Assembly: GCF_036906915.1 (NCBI RefSeq)
Contig: NZ_JBAKHX010000001.1
Location: forward strand, 186,001-250,000
DNA from: Phytohabitans sp036906915
GTDB taxonomy: Bacteria; Actinomycetota; Actinomycetes; Mycobacteriales; Micromonosporaceae
Reading direction: 5' to 3'
DNA length: 64,000 nt
The notes beneath the pieces were generated by a model that saw only the letters and a program-made list of their open reading frames with translations, was not told the DNA's origin and did not search any database. Positions 61,531-64,000 of this stretch are shown here, piece by piece; the stretch's first letter is position 1, and each line of letters opens with the position of its first letter. Both the position numbers and the translations under genes were made by a program.

Positions 61531-62076
61531 ATGCGACGCACCCTGGTCCTCGCCCTCGTCACCCTGATCGCCGCCAGCGCCTGCGGCAAGACGGACGACA
61601 CGGCGGCAACGCCAACGACCACCCCGGGCGCGACCGCGACCGCCGCCCCGAGCGGTCCGGCCACGTACGCGGGCGGAGAGTTCGAGGGCGGGGACAACCC
61701 CGAGGGCGCGTACACACCAGCGCAGGCGTGCGAGATGACGGACATCTCGTACCCGCTCAGCGAGAGCGCGCAGGCGGATGTGCGCGCCGGCTACGCCGCG
61801 GAGCAGCGTGGCGACAAGGCAGGCGTCAGGAAGGCCCTGGAAGCGCTCCAGCCGGTCTTCACCAGCACCGCCGCCACCTTCGCGGACACGGCCAGCAAGG
61901 TGGCCGACCCAGCCCTGAAGACCGCGCTGACCAGCCTTTCCGAGGCGGCCGCGAAGGCCACGAAGTTCACCTCGTTCGCCGAGTTCGACAAGATGGAGGA
62001 GCTCACCGCATCGGGTGAGGCCATCCTGAAGATCGAGTGCCCGAAGGCCGGGTACCAGCTGAAGAACATCGAGTAG
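61531..62076 (+). CDS. Small lipoprotein of unknown function
   Basis: A 181-aa protein with signal peptide and lipobox (LIAASAC), a Thr/Ala/Pro-rich linker (~24-45), then a soluble helical region with two Cys (QACEMTD, KIECPKAG) that could bond. It has a GAAAGAG site before the ATG. I do not recognise the family. It is probably cotranscribed with the SCO4848-like gene 5 bp downstream. Confidence 0.7.
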   Translation: MRRTLVLALVTLIAASACGKTDDTAATPTTTPGATATAAPSGPATYAGGEFEGGDNPEGAYTPAQACEMTDISYPLSESAQADVRAGYAAEQRGDKAGVRKALEALQPVFTSTAATFADTASKVADPALKTALTSLSEAAAKATKFTSFAEFDKMEELTASGEAILKIECPKAGYQLKNIE

Positions 62077-62081
62077 GCGGC

Positions 62082-62360
62082 ATGAGGATCTCGCGCGGCT
62101 GGGCCGCCTTCCTGACCGGCGTCGGCGTGTGGACCTGGGTGATCTGGCCGAGGTTCGGGCTGGCCATCTGGAAGGACGGTCGCTCGTGGTCCACCGGCCA
62201 GGTCGGCGAGGGCGCGCCGACGAGCTTCCTGTGGGTGCACGCGCTGCTGATCGCGGCGTCGCTCGCCATTGGCACCGCCGTCGGTGTGCTCGGCGTCCGC
62301 GCTTGGCTCGCGACCCGGCACCGCTCAGCCGAGCGCCTCCCGGAACCACGCGACGACTAG
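62082..62360 (+). CDS. SCO4848-like small membrane protein
   Basis: A 92-aa protein with an N-terminal TM (GVGVWTWVIWPRFGL) and a second (HALLIAASLAIGTAVGVLGV), with the conserved ...GAPTSFLWVHAL segment between. Such proteins are found across actinomycetes with unknown function. Its 3' end overlaps the convergent phosphotransferase gene by 36 bp. Confidence 0.75.
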   Translation: MRISRGWAAFLTGVGVWTWVIWPRFGLAIWKDGRSWSTGQVGEGAPTSFLWVHALLIAASLAIGTAVGVLGVRAWLATRHRSAERLPEPRDD

Positions 62361-63293
62361 CTCCAGCGGGCGGCGCCGTCCGGCGAACATGGCCACCGCG
62401 TCGCGGCCGTCGTAGGCCTGGCTGATCGGTGCCGGCCCCGACGCGACCCGGTTCAGCATCATGGGCGCCAGCCAGAAGTACTTGGCGGCGCCGGTGAGGC
62501 GGATCGCCCTGCGGACGGCGGCGTCACCTTTCGCGTACCCGTCGGTGACGAGCTCGACCACCTCGTCGAGCAGCGCCACGTCGACCAGACCGTCGAAGAA
62601 CGTGTCGAGCACGAGGTTCGCGGCGTCCTCGCCCACCGGGCCGGGGCCGACGAAGCTCCAGTCGAGCAGCACCGGCCCGCTGCCGTCGAAAATCAGGTTC
62701 ATGGGCCAGACGTCGTGGTGGCACAGGGTTTGGGGCAGTGCGTCGGAGGCGCGCAGCACCTCGTGCCGCCGCAGCCACAGTTCCCGCAGGCCGGCGCGCA
62801 GGTCGTCGGGCCACGCGGCGACGGCGGTGGGATGGTCCCAGGGGATCGGCTCGCTGACCGGACGGGTGGTGGTGTACGCGCGCAGCCAGTCCCGGGACAG
62901 CCAGGATTCCGATGTGGACCGGTCCACCCGGGCCGCGTGTGCCGCGCCCAGCCGCTCCGCGAACTCGCCCAGCATCGCGGGGGTGGCGGCGGTGCCGGGC
63001 GTACCGTCGACGTACTCCAGCCACAGCGCGACCGACCCGTCCGCCCGCGCCTCGTAGTCCAGAAGGGAGGGCGCTCGGATGCCGCTGTACACGCTCCCCG
63101 CGAAGCCGTCGCGGTACGCGAGCGCCTCGCGCCGCCAGTAGTTCCAGTGCCCGGGGTCGCTGCTCGTTTCCCAGTGTGCGGGCACCCCGGCGCGGCCAGG
63201 TGGTGTCGCGATCTTCAGGACGGCGGGCCGGCCGTCGCGCTCCACCCGCCAGATGCCACCGGTCGCCCCGTTGAGTGGGTTGTAAGCCAGCAC
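62325..63293 (-). CDS. Aminoglycoside phosphotransferase (APH) family protein
   Basis: A 322-aa APH/choline-kinase-fold protein. N-lobe: GGIWRVERDGRPAVLKIA (Lys in the ATP site). C-lobe: LCHHDVWPMNLIFDG (Brenner HxDxxxxN) and VLLDWSFVGPGPVGED with the metal-binding Asp. The start is GTG 63293, with TAGCAT 7 nt upstream (leaderless). Members phosphorylate aminoglycosides, homoserine or sugars; resistance cannot be assumed. Confidence 0.85.
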   Translation of the reverse strand: MLAYNPLNGATGGIWRVERDGRPAVLKIATPPGRAGVPAHWETSSDPGHWNYWRREALAYRDGFAGSVYSGIRAPSLLDYEARADGSVALWLEYVDGTPGTAATPAMLGEFAERLGAAHAARVDRSTSESWLSRDWLRAYTTTRPVSEPIPWDHPTAVAAWPDDLRAGLRELWLRRHEVLRASDALPQTLCHHDVWPMNLIFDGSGPVLLDWSFVGPGPVGEDAANLVLDTFFDGLVDVALLDEVVELVTDGYAKGDAAVRRAIRLTGAAKYFWLAPMMLNRVASGPAPISQAYDGRDAVAMFAGRRRPLELVVAWFREALG

Positions 63294-63300
63294 GTAACCG

Positions 63301-63306
63301 ATGCTA
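63301..63306 (-). promoter_or_regulatory. Putative -10 box, leaderless APH transcript
   Basis: TAGCAT on the minus strand, 7 nt before GTG 63293. Confidence 0.5.
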
Positions 63307-63431
63307 GACGGGCGCCAGCACACTGAACGCGTGATCTTTCTGCCGTTGGTGCGCCCGCACCGATGAGTTTGCCTCGGTAGCGCCGTCATACCCGGCGTAA
63401 CCCACTGACGAGAACGCAAGGAGCACTCACG

Positions 63432-64000
63432 ATGAGCACGACCGGCAACTACGCGCAGGTCAACGGTCTCAACCTGTACTACGAGACGCACGGCGAGGGC
63501 CGGCCGCTGATCCTGCTGCACGGCGGGCTGATGTCCGGCGAGGCGTTCGGGCCGATCATTCCGGCGCTGGCCGAGAAGCATCAGGTCATCCTCGTCGACC
63601 TGCAGGGCCACGGCCGCACCGCCGACATCGACCGGCCCATCGACCCGGACCTGATGGCCGACGACATCGCCGCCCTCATCGACCACCTGGGCCTCGACCG
63701 GCCCGACCTGGTCGGCTACTCGCTCGGCGGCGGCGTCGCCCTGCGTACCGCGATCAAGTACCCGGAGAAGGTCGGCAAGCTGGTCTCCGCCTCGGCCAAC
63801 ATCCGGCGCGACGCGATCTACCCGGACATGCTGGTCCAGCAGGGCCAGGTCAACGCCGAGGCCGCGGAGTTCATGAAGGAAACCCCGATGTACCAGAACT
63901 ACGAGCGGGTCGCGCCCCGGCCGGAAGACTTCGGCCAGCTGCTGCAGAAGCTCGGCGACCTCATGGCGAAGGACTACGACCTGACCGAGGAGGTCCGGGG
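63432..64000 (+). CDS. Alpha/beta hydrolase (C-terminal part outside window)
   Basis: 189 codons of an alpha/beta hydrolase: LILLHGGLMSG (oxyanion loop HGG), DLQGHGRTADIDRP and the nucleophile elbow GYSLGGG with the catalytic Ser; the Asp and His lie beyond the right edge. RBS AAGGAG is 8 nt before ATG 63432. Likely an esterase or epoxide-hydrolase-like enzyme of unknown substrate. Confidence 0.9.
   Translation, partial: MSTTGNYAQVNGLNLYYETHGEGRPLILLHGGLMSGEAFGPIIPALAEKHQVILVDLQGHGRTADIDRPIDPDLMADDIAALIDHLGLDRPDLVGYSLGGGVALRTAIKYPEKVGKLVSASANIRRDAIYPDMLVQQGQVNAEAAEFMKETPMYQNYERVAPRPEDFGQLLQKLGDLMAKDYDLTEEVR

Noticed and set aside
62325..63293. APH-family gene as an antibiotic-resistance gene
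   Set aside because: The kinase motifs are clear but many relatives phosphorylate non-antibiotic substrates; resistance cannot be inferred.

Overview
The window is very GC-rich and every intact gene has the strong G/C third-position bias of an actinomycete. The gene content points to a filamentous actinomycete: SARP/AfsR regulators, a SchA/CurD-domain protein, an SCO4848-type membrane protein, a DivIVA-domain protein, a streptogrisin-like protease, and several apparently leaderless promoters with TANNNT 6-7 nt before the start codon. Micromonosporaceae is my best guess, but this is inference. I saw no rRNA, tRNA or CRISPR array.

Layout. (1) 1-8117 holds two divergent operons of natural-product tailoring type. 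Leftward are DUF1796, an aromatic-type FAD monooxygenase, a sugar epimerase/dehydratase-like protein and a DrrA-like ABC ATPase that runs off the edge; three of the junctions are GTGA overlaps or short gaps. Rightward are an amidohydrolase, a GT1 glycosyltransferase, an MBL hydrolase and a P450. No PKS or NRPS core is present. (2) 8118-8834 holds two inverted copies of a palindromic repeat. (3) 8835-12539 has two SDRs, the second preceded by a structured repeat element, then an NYN/OST-HTH RNase-like protein and a DivIVA-domain protein. (4) 12536-21557 has KAS III, DUF1772, SchA/CurD and SCP-2 proteins, a second FAD monooxygenase, and a SARP and a large AfsR-type regulator; this is a second polyketide-flavoured block. 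(5) 21558-28535 has decayed DNA, an ABM protein, a MerR regulator, an F420/flavin LLM enzyme, a second copy of the structured repeat, an unusual LLM-FAD oxidoreductase fusion, a divergent MarR regulator and a SecD-like protein. (6) 28588-29704 is a wrecked sigma/anti-sigma pair next to a LuxR-type regulator. (7) 29793-41334 is a divergent pair of very large secreted proteins: an FG-GAP repeat protein and an RHS/Hint polymorphic-toxin-like protein. (8) 41557-52478 has VOC, Ada-AlkA, MFS, a broken MmcQ, LacI, a CBM2 esterase, a serine protease, DMT, LysR/SRPBCC and a methyltransferase. (9) 52468-60668 is an amino-sugar locus: ABC sugar importer and ROK regulator leftward; GH89, MurQ and a BadF-type kinase rightward. 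(10) 60665-64000 has pseudogene scraps, small membrane proteins, a lipoprotein, an aminoglycoside-phosphotransferase-like protein and a truncated alpha/beta hydrolase.

Functional reading. The left third looks like the flank of an aromatic polyketide-type cluster. The amino-sugar locus is a coherent import, hydrolysis, phosphorylation and MurNAc-6P etherase module with a palindrome in its divergent promoter. The most unusual items are the two copies of a nested-hairpin element fitted between genes by ATGA overlaps, the three palindromic repeats that lie only in convergent gaps, the RHS/Hint protein with an unassigned C-terminal tip, and the LLM-FAD fusion.
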